A stretch of 64,000 nucleotides of DNA from Pontederia crassipes (GCA_030549335.1 CM060194.1:32880171-32944170), one strand, 5' to 3'. Shown: positions 36,298-49,451, numbered from the stretch's first letter. Notes: generated from the sequence alone by a model not told the origin. Program-made: numbers and translations.

Positions 36298-39200
36298 TTA
36301 TTTAGGCTTAGCTTGGAACATATAACTTGGAGTTTTTTTCTTGGGAAGTGCTTTAGTAAAGATGTCAGCTAGTTGATCTTCAGTAACCAAGTGTGGAGTG
36401 GATATCTTCATAGATGTAATAGCATCACGAATGAATTGACAGTTCACTTCTATGTGTTTAGTTCTCTCATGAAACACATGATTGTTTGCAATAAATATTG
36501 CAGATTTATTATCGCAATACATAGGTACTAGAGAGGTAACAAAAATTCCAAAATCGCGTAGAAGAGATATCACCCATAAGAGTTCACATGTGGTATGAGT
36601 GATTGCCCTATATTCTGACTCAGCGCTAGAACGGGAGACACATCTTGTTTCTTACTGCGCCACATTACAAGGTTTCCACCAACATAAGTACAATAACTAA
36701 TGGTTGATCTTATATCTTTATGAGCCCCGACATAATCTGCATTAGAATAACCCCACACTTTTAAATGTCCATGATTTTTTAAGTGAAGTTCTTTTCCTAG
36801 AGAGGCTTTTAGATATCGTAAAACCTGACATACACATGTCCAATGTACTTCACGTGGTTCTTGCATAAATTGGCTTAGGTGACCAATAGCATAAAAAATA
36901 TCAATACGAGTTACAGTAAGATACAAAAATTTACCAACCATAGCTCTATATCTAGTAACATCTTCTAGAATAGGATTGCTTAAATCAATTAGATGTAGTT
37001 GTGGATCCACAGGAATGGTGACTATTTTACAACTCATCATACCAACTTCTTTTAATAGATCCAAGATATATTTTCTTTGAGAGAGAATGAGTCCATCATT
37101 AAACTGATTTACTTTAATACTTAAGAAGTATTTTATTAGACCAAAATCTTTGATCATAAATTGTGATTGCAGAAAGTTCTTTGCTGCCAAAATATCGTCA
37201 TTGTCACTACCAGATATTAAAATATCATTTACATAAACTATGTGGATGACTGAATCTTTAGAAGTATGTAAAGAGAATGTTGAATGGTCTGAAGACGATC
37301 GACTAAAGCCATATTCTTCAATAGCTCTGCTGAATTTTTCAAACCATGCTCTTGGACTTTATTTGAGTCCATAGATTGCTTTCTTTAACTTGCAAACCTT
37401 TGAACACTCCTCTTGAGTAATATATTTAGGTGGTTGTTCCATGTAAGCTTCTTCAGTAAGATCACCATATAAGAAAGCATTTTTAACATCAAGCTGGTGA
37501 ACTTGCCACCCAGAGTTGACAGCAACAGAAAATAAAATTCGAACCGAATTAAGGCAAGCAACCGGAGAGAAAGTTTCAAAATAATCTACTTCATAAGTCT
37601 GTGTGTAACCTTTGGCTACTAAACGAGCCTTTTAACGACCAACCGTCCCATCAGGAAGATACTTTAGAGTGAACACCCACTGACAACCAACCACTATTGC
37701 ATTAGTTGGGTGGTTTACAAGTTCTCAAGTCTTTCCAAATTGTAGAGTGGACATCTCAGTATCCGTAGCAATTTTTCAACACGAATGGTGGAATACCTTA
37801 AATGGTTGCAGGGAATAAAATGACTATCAAGAGAAGCTGAAAAAACTTTGGCAGCAGGAGACAAATGATCAAAAGTCATAAAATTAGATAGAGGATATTT
37901 CACACAAGATCTAGTTCCCTTGCGATGTGCAATAGGAACATCTAGATCATGAGTTACCTGAGCATGATCTCCTTCCGACAAGTCAGGGTTGTTTGGAGGA
38001 TTGCGTGATGGAATCGTGGAGAGTGGTTCATCATCAAGGTCAAATGGAGGTTGATGAGTATGTCGACGGCTATAAACTTTTAGGGGCGATACAAACAATG
38101 GAGGAGGAAATTGTGGTTGTTGTGGCGGTAGATCCTGCGATGAGTCAGGAATTGAAATTATATGACTTTATGGTTATTCGCATGGTTCGAAAAGTAATAT
38201 TTCTCTTCGAAAAAGGAAACATCAGCACTAACATAGAACCTACGAGAATTAGGATCATAGCACCTGTAACCTTTTTGAGTTCGTGAGTACCTCAAACATA
38301 TGCATTTGATTGTTCTAGGAGCTAACTTATTAGTGTGAAAGAGGTGAACAAAACATTGACATCCGAAAACACGATGAGGGACAGGAAACGAAGACTTTCC
38401 TGGGAATAGGAGATGGAATGAAATTTGTCCATTGAGAACCGACGATGAAACTCGATTAATGAGATAACCCATAGTGAGAACGGCATCTGGCCAATAGATG
38501 GAGGGTACTTTCATATGGAAGAGGAGGGTGCGAGCAACATTCAATAAGTGGAGAAGTTTTCGTTCAGCAACGCCATTTTGCTAAGATGTTTTTACACAGG
38601 AAATTTGATGAATTACACTAACAGATTTAAAAAATGATGAAAGATCAGAATTTGCAAACTCAAGTCCATTTCGCTACGAAAGATTTTAATAGAGGTGGAG
38701 AACTAGATTTTTATTTTTGTAAAAAATTCTCGAATAATTCAAAAAGTTTCTATCTTATTTTACAACATATAAACCCAAGTGACTCTAGAAATATCATCTA
38801 CTAAAATTAAGAAATATTCGAAATGCCTATTGTTGGAAACTCGACAAGGACCCCACAAATCAACATGTTTTCTCTCATTTGTCAAGACGATGTGGAAAAG
38901 GAGTACCATGATGCTTTTCTATTTGACAAGCCTCACACTCAAGAACCTCAGTACTTGGAATGTTAGAAAATTGTTGACGAAGAACAGTCAAACTGGGATG
39001 ACCTAGGCGGCGATAGAGTTGTAGGGAAATGCTGGTAGTGTAGGCTGTGGGATTGTAGGTAGATGGTTGGAGATAATAGAGTCCACCACATTCAAATCCT
39101 CCACCAATCTATCTTATCGTTTGGAGATCATGTAGAACGAAGAAAGAGTCATAAAAAAGTGCTCGACAATTTAAGAATTTTGTCAGTTGACTGATTGAAA

Positions 39201-39550
39201 GAAGGTTAGGAGCAAACTTTGGAGCATACATAACATTATAAAGGGAGAGGTCACAATTAACAGAAACTGTGCCAAGGCCAGTGACCGGAGAGAGAGAAAC
39301 ATTATCTACTTTAACATTAAGAGGATTCGATAGAGATTTGAGAGATGAGAAGAAAGAGGCATCACCTGTTATGTGTGAGGAGGCAAGATCTAATCAGATT
39401 GAGAACTAGTAGAGAGAGCAAGAGTACCTAAATGATACATTACAACAGCACTAGTTGACGGAGATGCAGATTCAGTGATAGATAGAGAACGAAGACGGTC
39501 ATATTCTTCTTTTGATATTAGAATATCCGACTCATTAGTAGTGACAGCAT
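36298..39550 (-). pseudogene. Copia pol: protease, integrase, reverse transcriptase, RNase H, broken
   Basis: The minus strand gives a protease/GAG-pre-integrase zone (ATSHITGDASFFSS, near 39380) with LGHPSLTVLRQQFSNIPS and CEACQ. The integrase core has QNGVAERKLLHLLNVARTLL and IYWPDAVLTMGYLINRV (38544-38158). The reverse transcriptase end and RNase H follow: FMIKDFGLIKYFLSIKV, DVTRYRAMVGKFLYL, VWGYSNADYVGAHKD, VPMYCDNKSAIFIANN and DQLADIFTKALP. The stop is at 36298. There are several shifts and stops, for example near 36570, 37340, 37630 and 38580-38900. RNase H ends about 10 bases from the CACTA insertion point. Confidence 0.88.
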
Positions 39551-40390
39551 AAACCTTTGGGTGATCAACAAAATATTCAAACTTTTCCTAGCAACGGTCA
39601 GAAGGATGATTGGATCGATGACAGTGATCACAAAAGTTTTACCATGTCCTCCAAAGTCGTTCCCTCATCCACATCCACAGTCTTTGCCTTTGTCAAGAAA
39701 AAATCCTCTTCCTCCTCCACGTGTAGCAAGTGTAGATACATCCGTATGAGGAAAGAAATTATCAATAAAGGAGAGCCGAGCATAGATTTCTTTAGGGGTC
39801 GGAATAGTTTCATGTGTCATCAACTGATCCTTGACAGATTTATATTCAGGACCAAGACCAGAGAGAAACTGAATGGATCTAATTTGATCACGTTGTTCTG
39901 TCAATACTTTGATATATGCAGAAAGATGTTGATAGATATCCTGTTCATTCTAGAGGTTAGTCAATGTCCCAAAATAATTTGGTGACGGCTGATTTTTTTT
40001 CTTGCATGATTGGATTTCTTCAAGAACCTTGTAAAGGCGAGATATATTGCTTTTATGAGAGTGAAGATTTTTAAGTACCTCACACATAGTCTTGGCTGAC
40101 CTATAAGTCATGACCTATTTGGCAAGAGATTCGGTCATGCTATTGAGCATGGCAGAGGTGACCCAATCATTGTTAGCATCCCAATCTTTTGTATGTTCTT
40201 CAGATTTGGTGAGTATATGCTTCTTCTAGTGGGACCCTACATAACGCTCAAATGTTGTAGACCAGAGGAGATAATTAGTACCATCAAGTTTGATATTGAT
40301 ACCGAGTGGAGTGCTGAGGGTGAATTTAACACCAGAGTTACTAGATTCAACTTTCTGATTGATCATAGTTGAGCATGACATGTTCCACAT
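39551..40390 (-). pseudogene. Copia gag with CCHC zinc knuckle, broken
   Basis: It starts at one of two minus-strand ATGs (40390 or 40381) reading MSCSTMINQKVESSNSG. KLDGTNYLLWSTTFERYVGS and a stop follow. A core segment has IRSIQFLSGLGPEYKSVKDQ and TPKEIYARLSFID. A full zinc knuckle, CDHCHRSNHPSDRC, lies near 39610-39650. The spacing C-x2-C-x4-H-x4-C is intact. Frames change at several points. Confidence 0.85.
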
Positions 40391-40494
40391 AAAAGAATCA
40401 AACCTCGATCTTGAGAAGTAGGAAAAAGGGGCGGAAGGGAAGAGGGAAGAAGGATGAGGAGGAAGGGGAGAAGAACAGTGACCAGATCATTATT

Positions 40495-40506
40495 GCTCTG
40501 ATACCA
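40495..40506 (-). other. Primer-binding site, initiator tRNA-Met type
   Basis: On the minus strand TGGTATCAGAGC lies three bases inside the 5' LTR. This is the standard copia primer site. Confidence 0.9.
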
Positions 40507-40509
40507 TAT

Positions 40510-40755
40510 TGAGAAACATGTTTTCTCTTATATTCACCACACAGTAGTGTCTCCTATTTATAATCAAGATAGGCAATACAAGAAGAGAGAATATGTTAAA
40601 ATATTACTCCAGAAAATCAGAGATATTATCCCAAAATATTTGAGATATTATCTCAAGAAATTTGGGATATTAATCATAACTAATATTACAAAGATATGCC
40701 TAGATATAAAAAGATATGCAAAGATATGAAAAAATATGCAAATCATATCTCAACA
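40510..40755 (-). repeat. 5' LTR of the copia element
   Basis: It is a 246-base LTR with TG...CA ends, the pair of 18018-18245. It has an extra duplicated AAGATATG-type word near its end. It is followed by the target duplication AAGGG. Confidence 0.9.
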
Positions 40756-41834
40756 AAGGGCTATGGAGTAAACTGAGGGAAACTGCAGAATGGTGCAAGG
40801 TTGTGTTAGGAGGCATCTTCTTTTTTTTGGGTCAGAAAATAAATTAACAAGATCAACGTCGTTAGACTATGACGCTCCATTACCATATTAAATCACATAT
40901 TTTTTTCACAACTAGATTCATTGTATTTCCATATATTTATAGAACATTATGCACTTACACTTAGAATCTAGCTACAACGACCCATAATTTTAGGCTTTAC
41001 ATTAGCCAATATATACACCAAGTCACAATGGGGTGTTAGTTAATCTAATAGCAGTCTCATCTCATTAGAGTAACAATAGTTGTTTTCGCCACTAAGGAAA
41101 TTCATACCGTAGGTATTCCTAATCCATCTATCTTTGATCGAATCAATTACTACATAAGTTAAATAATTTGAGTTTGAAGGTGATTGTTTGGAAGAGTTTG
41201 CATAATAGCTCAATGGTTGTGCTTCGCGACGATCTAGATATCATCAATAGCAAAGAGTTCTGATCTCTTTTTTATCTTTTGGAAGCTCTTTTGTCATTTT
41301 TTTAGACTTTTATCTTTGTTCTAAGGGAGGGTTTTATATTTTGGAAAGACTACATGAACCCTTGATCAATTTGAATCTTCCTCTAAATATTAATTTGTAA
41401 CTTAAAGACCAAAGTATTCATAAAGCAAGTTTAGTAATTCAGTGTTTGTGTTAAACTTTCAATTTTTACCCATTGTTACATCTTAATACATTTTAACATC
41501 TTACTAAATTAAAGATTAACTCAACATTTGTGGTCTTTAGTTTCAGTGTGAGTTAGGTAATTTGATTTATTTAGTTGAAAAATCATTAATTTAGGTGATC
41601 GTAATCTATCTTAAGAATTGAATGTTTTTTAGCATTATTTTAATTCAATCGTCATAGTTATTCAAGTAATCTTTATATTTAATTATCCATTATCCCAAGC
41701 TCAGCACCACTTATTTTATTTTATGTCTTTTAATTTTTGCACCTTTAGTTTTTATTTTGAACATTGAAAACCATTGCTTCTCTTAGTAAATTATTGGAAT
41801 ATATTAGATTTAAATCGTTACAGATTGACACTAT
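40756..41834. other. Intergenic DNA, nothing recognised
   Basis: This is ordinary AT-rich sequence that once joined 17831-18017 before the copia insertion. No ORF with family features, no RNA gene and no repeat ends are seen. Confidence 0.45.
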
Positions 41835-43179
41835 CACTACAAGAAAAATGGTGTTTTCCGATGGTTTTATCCGTCGGAAAATTGAAAGAAACCATCGGAA
41901 ATAGAAGTTCCGACGGGATTATCGACGAAATCGATCGATCGAGAAAGGAGGCGTCGCAAAACGATTTCCGACGGTTCGAAAACATCCGTCAAAAATTCTG
42001 ACGGTTGTAACCATCATAAAGTTCCTGACGGTTGCAATCGTCGAAACCTTCTAGTGGCCGCAACCGTCGAAACGTTTCGGCGGCCACAAGCGTCAAAATG
42101 TTCCGGTGGCTGCAATGTCGTAAAGAATTTTTAAAATATAAAAACAATTTGCCTGCCGCCGAGCGCGTGTGGCAGCCCAAGTCGGATACGGCCGGATCAG
42201 AGAGGGAGATCAAGAGAAAGGGAGAGGGAGTCAGAGAGAATGAGATCGAAGAGGAGGGAGCCAGAGAGGAAGCTGGAGCTGAGCCGGAGAAAAATCACTG
42301 TCGGAGTAGCAGAGAGTCGGAGAGGAAGCTGGAGCCAAGCCGGAGAAGAACCACTGCCGGAGGGGGAGAGAGGAAAGAGGAAGTGCGAGAGAGCCGATGG
42401 GGGAGAGGAGGTGAGGGAAGGAGAGAGAGAGGAGAAATGAAATTAAAACTACTGAGATTCGAACCGTCGAAGGTACCAACAGTCCGAACCGTCGATAATT
42501 AAATAAATAAAATATATATCATAACATATATTATGATATATATTATTATATTATTTAATTATTTTTATAATTACTGACGTTCCATACCATTGAAAGTATC
42601 GACGGTCCGAATCGTTGATAATTAAATAAATAAAATATATATATCATATTATATATTATGATATATATTATTATATTTAATTATTTTTACAATTACCGAC
42701 GTTTCTGACCATCGAAAGTAACGACAGTTTGAATCATCGGTAATTAAATAAAAATAATATATATGATATTATATATTATGATATATATTATTATAATATT
42801 TATTTATTTTTACAATTACCAACGGTCCAGACCGTCTAAAATTCCGACGATTTAAACCGTCGGTAAATGTAATAATAAAATACTTGTTACATTATATATT
42901 AAATAATGTTATATATTATATAATTTTTAATTACTTTTATTACCGACGGGTGCGATTGTCGAACTTTCGACAGATAGGCATCAGTCAAAAATTTTGACGT
43001 TGTGAACCGTCAAAAAATTAAAAAAATAATATAATAGATTTCATAATTTATTTCTTTTATTTTTTACGATCTCGACCGTCAGAAATTAATTCCTAACCGT
43101 CGCAAAATTTGTTACAAATTGTGAAGAAATTGTGTCCGTCGAAAATTGTCCATCGAAAAATTTTAATTTTCTTGTAGTG
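41835..43179. mobile_element. Non-autonomous CACTA element, complete with target duplication
   Basis: The left end is CACTACAAGAAAAATGG and the right end is AATTTTCTTGTAGTG. TAT flanks it on both sides (41832-41834 and 43180-43182). Subterminal words of the CCGACGG/CCGTCGG type are abundant. A GA-rich block of GAGAGAGGGAG type (42190-42430) lies in the centre. The long open frame across that block is compositional. It belongs to the same family as the elements at 12830, 15481 and 46363. Confidence 0.9.
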
Positions 43180-43182
43180 TAT

Positions 43183-46100
43183 ATACTTTATTACTTGATA
43201 CGAACACTTACTAGTAAATCTATTTGTTATAAATTTATCGTATAAAAAAGAATATCTCATTCATTTTGAGTATAAATCTCATATTTAATTATTTTTTTAT
43301 ATAGACTAATTTCTATATTTTGGTTATAAACTTTATGATTTGTTATTTATTGATATCTAATTATTTTAGTACGTTAAAGAAAAGACGAAGGCTTAAATTC
43401 AAGTTCAAGCTGAACCAATGCACTCTATCTTATATATTTATTATTGGCATTGAATGTGAAAGGTTTAGGTTGAATTGATTTTAATAGAGAGTGGATTTTA
43501 ATGAGAAAATAAATTATTTTCTTGTTATTGGAAGTAAATTTTTCTTGACAAATTAACTCGAGGTTCCGTTTGTTTTAGGTAAGTAAATAAATATGAAAAG
43601 GAAAATGAATGCTATGGGTTATAATTTTTGGCAGTATTTATTTTTTTATTGTGTTTGATTAATTGCATTTAAGAGATGAAAAATAAGATTAAATATATGC
43701 ATTAACTAATTATTTCTGTGAGATACGAGAAAGAACGTCAAAGAGGAAAGAGCCAAATTATTTTCTTTTCCAGCTCTCCATTAAAATTCGACTGTGACCA
43801 CAGTGGTAACCAAGAAAAAAAGTTGAATAAATTATTTTGAATTTGAATTTTGATTGAAATTTCAATTAATGAAGAAAATTACATATTTATTATAAAGCCG
43901 AATTGGGAGTCCAAGGGGATGCGAGGGCTCTCCCTCATGCCTTCTTATCGTCCTTGTCGCCCCTCTCTCTCGGAGACTCGGAGAGGCCGAGAATCGCGTA
44001 TTCTCAGTTCATTTCTTTTTTTTCATTTTGAATTCAAATTTTGAATTTCCTTTTTCTTGTTGAGTTGTTTTAAGCCGGTTGTTACACTAACTAAATGTAT
44101 TTTTGTTCTAAAAGCTGTCTAAATTGCCAACTAGCTAGATAGTCCTCGAGGAAAACAGACATAAACCCCCCATTACGAGCTCGAATCCGACAGCGGCCCG
44201 CAAGATTGTAGTCGTGACGTAGGTGATTGAAACCTTCGTCGCATCCTCTCCATGTCCAATTTTTTTAAGACATGACATCTCAACAACCCAACTCGATCGC
44301 CCTTCGCTGCACTATGATCCAATGTCCCTGTGCGTTTGCGCTCTGCAAAAGCTATCTAACGCATGCACCCTACGACTACGACCTTCCAAATTTTAGTATA
44401 TCTTGACTACCACACACTTCAGTCAATCCAGACACGGCACTTTCCGCCTCCTATGCATGCATGTGCAACAAGTAGTATTCTATACTCTCTCTCTCTCTCT
44501 CTCTGTGACTAATATAAGTCTTCCTCTCTTGTAGTTTTTTTTTTCTTTTCCTCCCAGATGTTGACACATAATGCGAGGTCCTCGTTAGAAATGCAATTAA
44601 AAGCCTCGCAATGCATTCGGTTACTAATGATGCAGTTAAATTTCCACGGTAAGACAAAATTGATTAGGGTCAATGCTGATGGCCGCGGTTAGACTTGGTT
44701 GTAAGCACACATCCATTAATGTGCACTGTCAGCTGCGTCACAATATATGGATCTTCGTCAACGTGCTGTGTTCATGGTACAAATATACTACGGCAACTAG
44801 GGGAAAAAAATACTGAATTCTCCTAGAGTCAACCAGAAGCATGGTAACAGGGTGCTGTTAAAGAAATGTTCACCAGCTGCACGCATGAGTATGATTCATT
44901 TATTAATCTTCACAGCTGAGATGTTAACTAAGGACAATAACTCTTCAGAAAATATCTGTTTTAGATGGCCAGGCCTTCGAATCAGGGACAACACAACTCT
45001 ACTTGGCTGTCTTCAGGAAGGAGAGAGAGAAAGAGATGACCTTCAGTTAGCACAATACTTGTCCCACTTTGGCAAGGCACATCATGAGCCACTGGTATAT
45101 AATTCATGAACTGTGCATGCTACTTTATTTGGAATGTCAGAAAGATCGAAGCTTCCAAGCAAAAAAGAAAATGCAGCTACTTGTTTCGATCCAACTGGAC
45201 GTGAGCATGCCAATCCACTTTGGTTTACGTAACCAATTAAATAACATGCTTCCATGTGTATGCCACAAGACATGCTCTTTTTTAATATATTTACCCAAGA
45301 ATATGATGATGGCAGGAATATTGGCCCAGTGCAGTGCCTGGTTAGCTAAAGCCGAAAGGATACCTGCCACATTTCGAGAACATTAATTAATCGTTTAGAT
45401 GCATCATTAATTCTATGGGCTGCATCATGGTATATGTATACATATACACACGAATTACATATATCAATATTGCACACGTTTCTTTATTTATTGTCATATA
45501 GTACCAATTAAGTGATCAGTCTAACAATTATTTGGATGATGTTGTTGATATGGTAACATGTAATTAATCGAATGCAAACCCTATTTGTATTTATTCACTA
45601 ATTAAATTTTCATTTCTTTCTTGAGAATTGAGAATAAAAGGAACATGTGAAATACTTATTTTATTTGAAACCTGTGGAGCATATTGATCTCGAAAGTAAT
45701 GGCTGAGTTGTGAACATATATAAAAATTCTAGTCCCACTTAAAGTAAAACAGTTAAGATCTCTCTTGATTATTCATACCAAATCAATGATGTGGCAGTGT
45801 TGACTCAATCGAGATTGATTCCGAATTTTTTTTTTTTTGTTCAAAACTTTAAAACGTCATCTTTAAACTTACTGGGATGGCAAGTAAAATCTTAGAATGT
45901 GGCGTGGCACGTAACAATTTATGAACTAAGTAATTTAAACTTCAATTTTTACTCGCTAATGATGTTTTTTGTACTTTTAATTTGTCGTCATATAGTTGTT
46001 CTTTTATAAATATGCTACAAGTCACATCTTAAATGAACTGAGTAAGACTTCAATTTCCTTGTGTGAAGATTTAAGATTCAAATCCTAATAATCTCCTAAT

Positions 46101-46362
46101 TTTTAACGCTTACTTTTATCGTTTTTTTATTTTTTTTTAAGTTCTATTAGGTAAATGTCTCCCAAAAAATTATTTAAAAGTACTTTCTTTAGTGAGATTA
46201 GTCAATTGAGTCTAGCAGCGGTTATTAAGGCATAGCTAATGGCACAGGTTCACATAAATAATTAGCATTCCATGTGCTTGAATAATATATAAGAAGCCAT
46301 GTTCCTAATTTCTTATTCTTTCTTTCATGCATACATGTTGACCTAAGGATTTGATCTCGTGT
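43183..46362. other. Intergenic DNA, nothing firmly recognised
   Basis: A CT microsatellite lies at 44485-44504. Short open frames at 44852-45109 and 45069-45386 overlap and show no family features. The part from 44100 to 45400 is less AT-rich than its surroundings and could hold remnants of a gene, but I cannot support one. Confidence 0.4.
44485..44504. repeat. CT microsatellite
   Basis: Ten CT units are visible in the sequence. Confidence 0.9.
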
Positions 46363-46622
46363 CACTAAAAAAAAATTCAAATTTGTAACAGATTATTCGT
46401 GGCAAATCTCGTTAATCCATCGTAGATTTTTCGACGTTTGTATACTGTTCCAACAATGTTTGTCGCAAAACAGTTGTCGACGTGTAGAATAATTTCTCGA
46501 AAGTTACAACAATTATAATCATCAAAAAAAGTAACATTCACAAGTTTCGACGATTGGCATCCATCAGAACTTCCAAATGATGTCGTATCAACTTTTTGAC
46601 GATTGTCGAAAGTTTCGAAGAA

Positions 46623-48562
46623 GGGTGCTCTTAATGTCACTCCAAATTCATCATTTTATCCTTCATTTTATTTTACTTTATTTATTATTCTCTCTCTTTG
46701 AACTTCATCGATTTTCACTCAATCATGCTTGTTAAATAATCTTACACTCGTTAACAACATTTTTAAAACCAAATCGGACATCGAACCGGCGTGTCAATTG
46801 GGTCATAGTTCAATCGATTTAACTGAGTTCAACCGGATTGAACCGGTTTTCTATTAAAAAAGTATTTATCTATTATTTCAAAGATATATTATGAATAAAA
46901 CTTTGAAAAGAATATAAAAAATACTCACAAAATATTTTTTATTATTGAACATTAATTTAAATATTTTCTAAATGATTTAATTAATAAACTCATCCAAAAT
47001 GTATTGTAATTTTATATGATTAGTATACTTGAATGCAAATAGAAAAATATAGACTCAATATATTAAAATAATATGAAATATTTATAATATTAGAAATGTG
47101 TCAATTCTTGATTTATATATATTATAATTAAAAGGTATTAAGTTGAATTATTTAATTTTATTTCGATTTATTATTCTAATGTATATGTTATAAAAAATTG
47201 AATAAATTAGTTGACATCAAGAAAGTGAAATTGATCAATATTCTTTAAATTAATAAATATTTTTATTCTTTTATTGCTGTTGTTAATATATATTTTAATT
47301 TAATTATTACTTATGTAAATAACTTTCCTTTTGTATATCTTTTTATTAAATTATTTCTCCTTTTTTCATTCAATTATTTCCATTTTATTTTTTCTCTCAG
47401 TTCCTTTTTTTCTTCTTAAATTTCTCCCTTCATTCTTCTCCTTAATTTTCTCACTTTATTTATACACCATCACCTACCTTTTACTCCTTTCAAAATTACT
47501 TACTTTCTTTCCTTTTGTATTTGATTCTATCATTCAAAATTTACATGTTTGAATACAAAACTAAAACAAACCGAATTTTACCTCTCATAACTTTCCTTTC
47601 TCATTTCATTCTATTATTAAAAATTTCCAAATTTGCTTTTTTTAATACAATAATTAAAAATACCGGATTGAATCGATTCAATTGGTTGGCTCGGTTCAAC
47701 CCGATTCTATCTGATTTTTATCATTTTCAGTTTTGAAGGAAAACCGAATCGGATTGGCGGCCGGTTCGTGGTTGAACCGGTCGAACCATCCGGTCCAGTC
47801 CGATTTTAAAAACACTGCTCATTAACTCTCTATCATCTCTCTCTTCATGCTACTGGTTCATGCAATTAATTAGGTTTTTGGTTAATAGTATAATTTAGAT
47901 TATCGAACAAATATATTAATTTAATTAATATATAAATTATAACAAGGTTAAACATATAAAATTATTTTATGAATATATAAAATAAAGTGGTAATAGGAAG
48001 AGTGAAAAGGTATTAGAAAATTCAGTTTTTAAAGCAATTGTTTCTCAAATAACTATTGTCCGTTGTTTTTTTATCTTTTGTTAAGAAAATACCAATTATC
48101 AAGTTAATTCAAACATCTTTAATTAGTGTGTTAATCCAATCCTATGTGTAGCCATTTCTTAAAATATTGTTGCTTAACTACAAGTAATTGATTGAAAAAA
48201 TTACTTTTAAAAATATATTATTAGTTTCTTAACAAAAAATAAAAAACAACCAACACTATTTAGAAACTTAATAATATTAAGAAATAAATATATTTCTAAT
48301 TTTTTTGTCTAATCTTATTGTGATTTTTTCATATTAATTAAATTAATATGTTTGCTCAAGAATATAATTTATATCATTAACCAAATAACCAATAGCATCA
48401 GGAGAGAGTGTAGAGAAAGAATGTGATGATTACATAAGAAAAGATGGGTGAAAGTTGAGGGAACTCTGAGAGAGAATAACTAATAAAGTAAAATAAAATG
48501 AAGGGTAAAATGGTGAGGTTGGAGTGGTAATAAAAATTAGAGGAGTGGCATTAAGGGCACCC
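46623..48562. mobile_element. Non-autonomous Mutator-like element with long inverted repeats
   Basis: The left end is GGGTGCTCTTAATGTCACTC and the right end inverted is GGGTGCCCTTAATGCCACTC. Similarity between the two arms continues inward for roughly 250 bases, with gaps. The nine bases TTCGAAGAA flank both sides (46614-46622 and 48563-48571), the duplication length of Mutator-like elements. It has no transposase. Without the hAT-like insertion it is about 870 bases. Confidence 0.85.
46755..47817. mobile_element. Non-autonomous hAT-like element
   Basis: The left end is CAACATTTTTAAAACCAAAT and the right end inverted is CAGTGTTTTTAAAATCGGAC. Both lead into AACCGG-rich sequence. Flanking eight bases are CTCGTTAA and CTCATTAA, one mismatch, and eight is the hAT duplication length. 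The interior is AT- and pyrimidine-rich with no transposase. It lies inside the left arm of the Mutator-like element. Confidence 0.82.
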
Positions 48563-49451
48563 TTCGAAGAATTGGGTGCCATGAAAATTTTGCATTTTTT
48601 AAAATATATTTGCAAAAATGTAGAAAAAAATTATTAGTTTCAAAATTAAATAATTATTTCAAAATCATTCTAAAAATTAAATAAAATAAAAAAACTTTTT
48701 GTCTACCCCTTGCCCTCCAGAATGTGTGGTGCCCCAGCAAGGGGCAGATCCGCCTTGTGCCACCACCATTGCCATTGAAAAGGAGAAGGGGAGACGGGCA
48801 GATTTGCCCGTTGCCGCTGCCACGGGGGAGATGGATGAGGGAACTTGCCAGAGAAGACATGAGTACGTCGGAGTTGCAGGACAAAGTCGTTAAAGAAATC
48901 GGGTGTGTGCAAGAGAATGCCATAGGCCGAGCTCTCGCGGAAGAAGTCGAAACACACTAGAGAAGGTAGTCATCAAAGTCGCTAGAGCAGGAGAACATCG
49001 GTCGGAGCAAAGAGAGATAGATAGGGAAAGAGCGCACCGAAAAGGGAGAAGGTGAGTGAGGAGAAAGGTGGGGAGTGAAAAGATGGTCCGAAAGATAGGG
49101 GAGAAGCATCTTTATAATAAATTCAAATTTCGATGATAGGATCTTTCTTCTGACGGCTTGAGCCATTTTCTAATGGCTTCAGCCGTCAAAAATTTTAATA
49201 TTATAATATACTATATTGTATAATAAATTTAAATTTTGATGGTTACAATTATCAAAATTTTTGGCATGCTTTGCCCCGTCGCAACTACCAATGGAGAACG
49301 AGCCACTAGTAAATAATTTTGACAGACAATATTTTATTTACCGTCACTAATTGGAAGGGTTTTTATATTCGTCGCAAAATTCTTCTTAAATTATGACAGA
49401 TTTATGACTGTCGAAACTATGTCGTTGAAAATTTTGCATTTTCTTGTAGTG

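Larger units (their letters stand above)
18018..40755 (-). mobile_element. Ty1/copia retrotransposon, interrupted by a CACTA element
   Basis: LTRs lie at 18018-18245 and 40510-40755. The same five bases, AAGGG, flank the element at 18013-18017 and 40756-40760. This proves both LTRs belong to one insertion despite 22.7 kb between them. Removing the CACTA element leaves about 4.7 kb, a normal copia size. The order on the minus strand is 5' LTR (right), primer site, gag, protease, integrase, reverse transcriptase, RNase H, polypurine tract and 3' LTR (left). The coding region has several frameshifts and stops. Confidence 0.92.
46363..49451. mobile_element. Non-autonomous CACTA element carrying two nested insertions
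   Basis: The left end reads CACTAAAAAAAAATTC and the right end reads GCATTTTCTTGTAGTG. The flanks are TGT and TGC, matching at two of three bases. Words such as TCGACG and GTCGAAA lie near both ends. Without the Mutator-like insertion it is about 1.1 kb, in line with its relatives. The left terminus has lost the ACAAGAAA form, so this copy is older or damaged. Confidence 0.72.

Noticed and set aside
44852..45386. Two overlapping open frames in less AT-rich DNA
   Set aside because: They have no family features, no splice-supported extension and no codon bias like that of the peroxidase.
48699..49166. Several overlapping frames in the GC-rich block near the right end of a CACTA element
   Set aside because: Equal openness in several frames indicates base composition. 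No captured host gene could be identified.
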